Position numbers and translations under genes: made by a program. A DNA stretch of 64,000 nucleotides, from positions 221,844 to 285,843 of the forward strand of contig NZ_MJIL01000069.1 of assembly GCF_001939735.1 (NCBI RefSeq). Direction: 5' to 3'. Origin of the DNA: Photobacterium proteolyticum. GTDB lineage: Bacteria; Pseudomonadota; Gammaproteobacteria; Enterobacterales; Vibrionaceae. Below are positions 63,912 to 64,000 of this stretch, one piece after another. The notes under the pieces were generated by a model. It was not told the origin of the DNA and did no database searches. It was given only the letters and a program-made list of their open reading frames with translations. Within the stretch, counting starts at the first letter, position 1, and each line of letters starts with the position of its first letter.

Positions 63912-64000
63912 ATGCCTACCGCATTTATTTTTGTATTTTTTACTTCGTTTTGTAGCCTTTTCGTTTTTCGAAAAGTGGCAAAGCGTGTTGGTTTGGTTGA
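63912..64000 (+). CDS. WecA-like undecaprenyl-phosphate N-acetylglucosaminyl-1-phosphate transferase (partial, 5' end)
   Basis: An open frame starting at ATG 63912 runs off the window after 29 codons. It opens with a hydrophobic helix (PTAFIFVFFTSFCSLFVF) and ends in RKVAKRVGLVD, the conserved first cytoplasmic loop of WecA/MraY-type enzymes (normally followed by a KPN-HxG region). It lies in the galU-repeat-wecA arrangement and would be a second initiating transferase in addition to the one at 32209. Identity rests on a short stretch. Confidence 0.7.
   Translation, partial: MPTAFIFVFFTSFCSLFVFRKVAKRVGLV

Noticed and set aside
1..64000. tRNA genes, rRNA genes, insertion sequences or integrases
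   Set aside because: None were recognised on either strand, despite the mosaic composition. A tRNA or IS search by program would be needed to exclude small remnants.

Overview
The window looks like chromosomal DNA of a Vibrionaceae-type gammaproteobacterium. The evidence is the left 13.7 kb: a polar chemotaxis tail (cheB, parC, parP, cheW, a DUF2802 gene), then two small flagellar-export-like genes, a complete ccmABCDEFGHI operon and mlaA. I recall that order from vibrios. The genus cannot be fixed from the sequence; Vibrio, Photobacterium or Grimontia would all fit. This part has ordinary housekeeping composition. From about 14 kb on, most of the window is surface-polysaccharide DNA, and several blocks are visibly AT-rich.

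Layout: (1) 1-13.7 kb, chemotaxis and cytochrome c maturation, ending at mlaA. (2) 13.7-27.8 kb, a promoter and an RfaH ops element followed by about 15 tightly coupled genes: neuDBAC (same order as E. coli K1), a polysaccharide deacetylase, an FkbH-ACP-VOC-acyltransferase cassette, a putative (poly)sialyltransferase, an ABC exporter pair, a sulfotransferase, a GT52-like transferase and a CDP-glycerol synthase gene. (3) 27.8-36.8 kb, a CDP-glycerol-type transferase (minus strand), a wbpV/wbpM/wbpL-like initiation set and rmlBADC. (4) 36.8-38.0 kb, an EpmC-YfcL fusion and a small membrane protein. (5) 38.3-43.9 kb, a sulfate uptake and PAPS operon, cysD-SLC13-cysC-DHH-cysN. (6) 44.0-48.3 kb, gfcABCD-like genes on the minus strand. 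(7) 48.8-62.7 kb, a second ops element, then wza, an IVS-type gene, wzb, wzc, a hairpin, and a very AT-rich Wzx/Wzy cluster with glycosyltransferases and a nucleotidyltransferase-kinase pair. (8) 62.8-64 kb, galU, an 11-copy heptanucleotide repeat, and the start of a wecA-like gene cut by the window end.

How the genes work together (inference): the left cluster should make a Neu5Ac-containing glycan, exported by an ABC transporter, that may carry O-acetyl, acyl (possibly glyceryl), sulfate and glycerol-phosphate groups. The cys operon would supply PAPS to the sulfotransferase, and the DHH phosphoesterase could clear the by-product PAP. The right cluster is a Wzx/Wzy capsule with a group-4-capsule-like secretion set. 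Both transcripts begin with an ops element, so one RfaH-type antiterminator probably controls both.

The best candidates for something undescribed are the FkbH-ACP-VOC-acyltransferase cassette inside a sialic-acid locus, the sulfation module with its own DHH phosphatase, and the nucleotidyltransferase-kinase pair in the capsule cluster.
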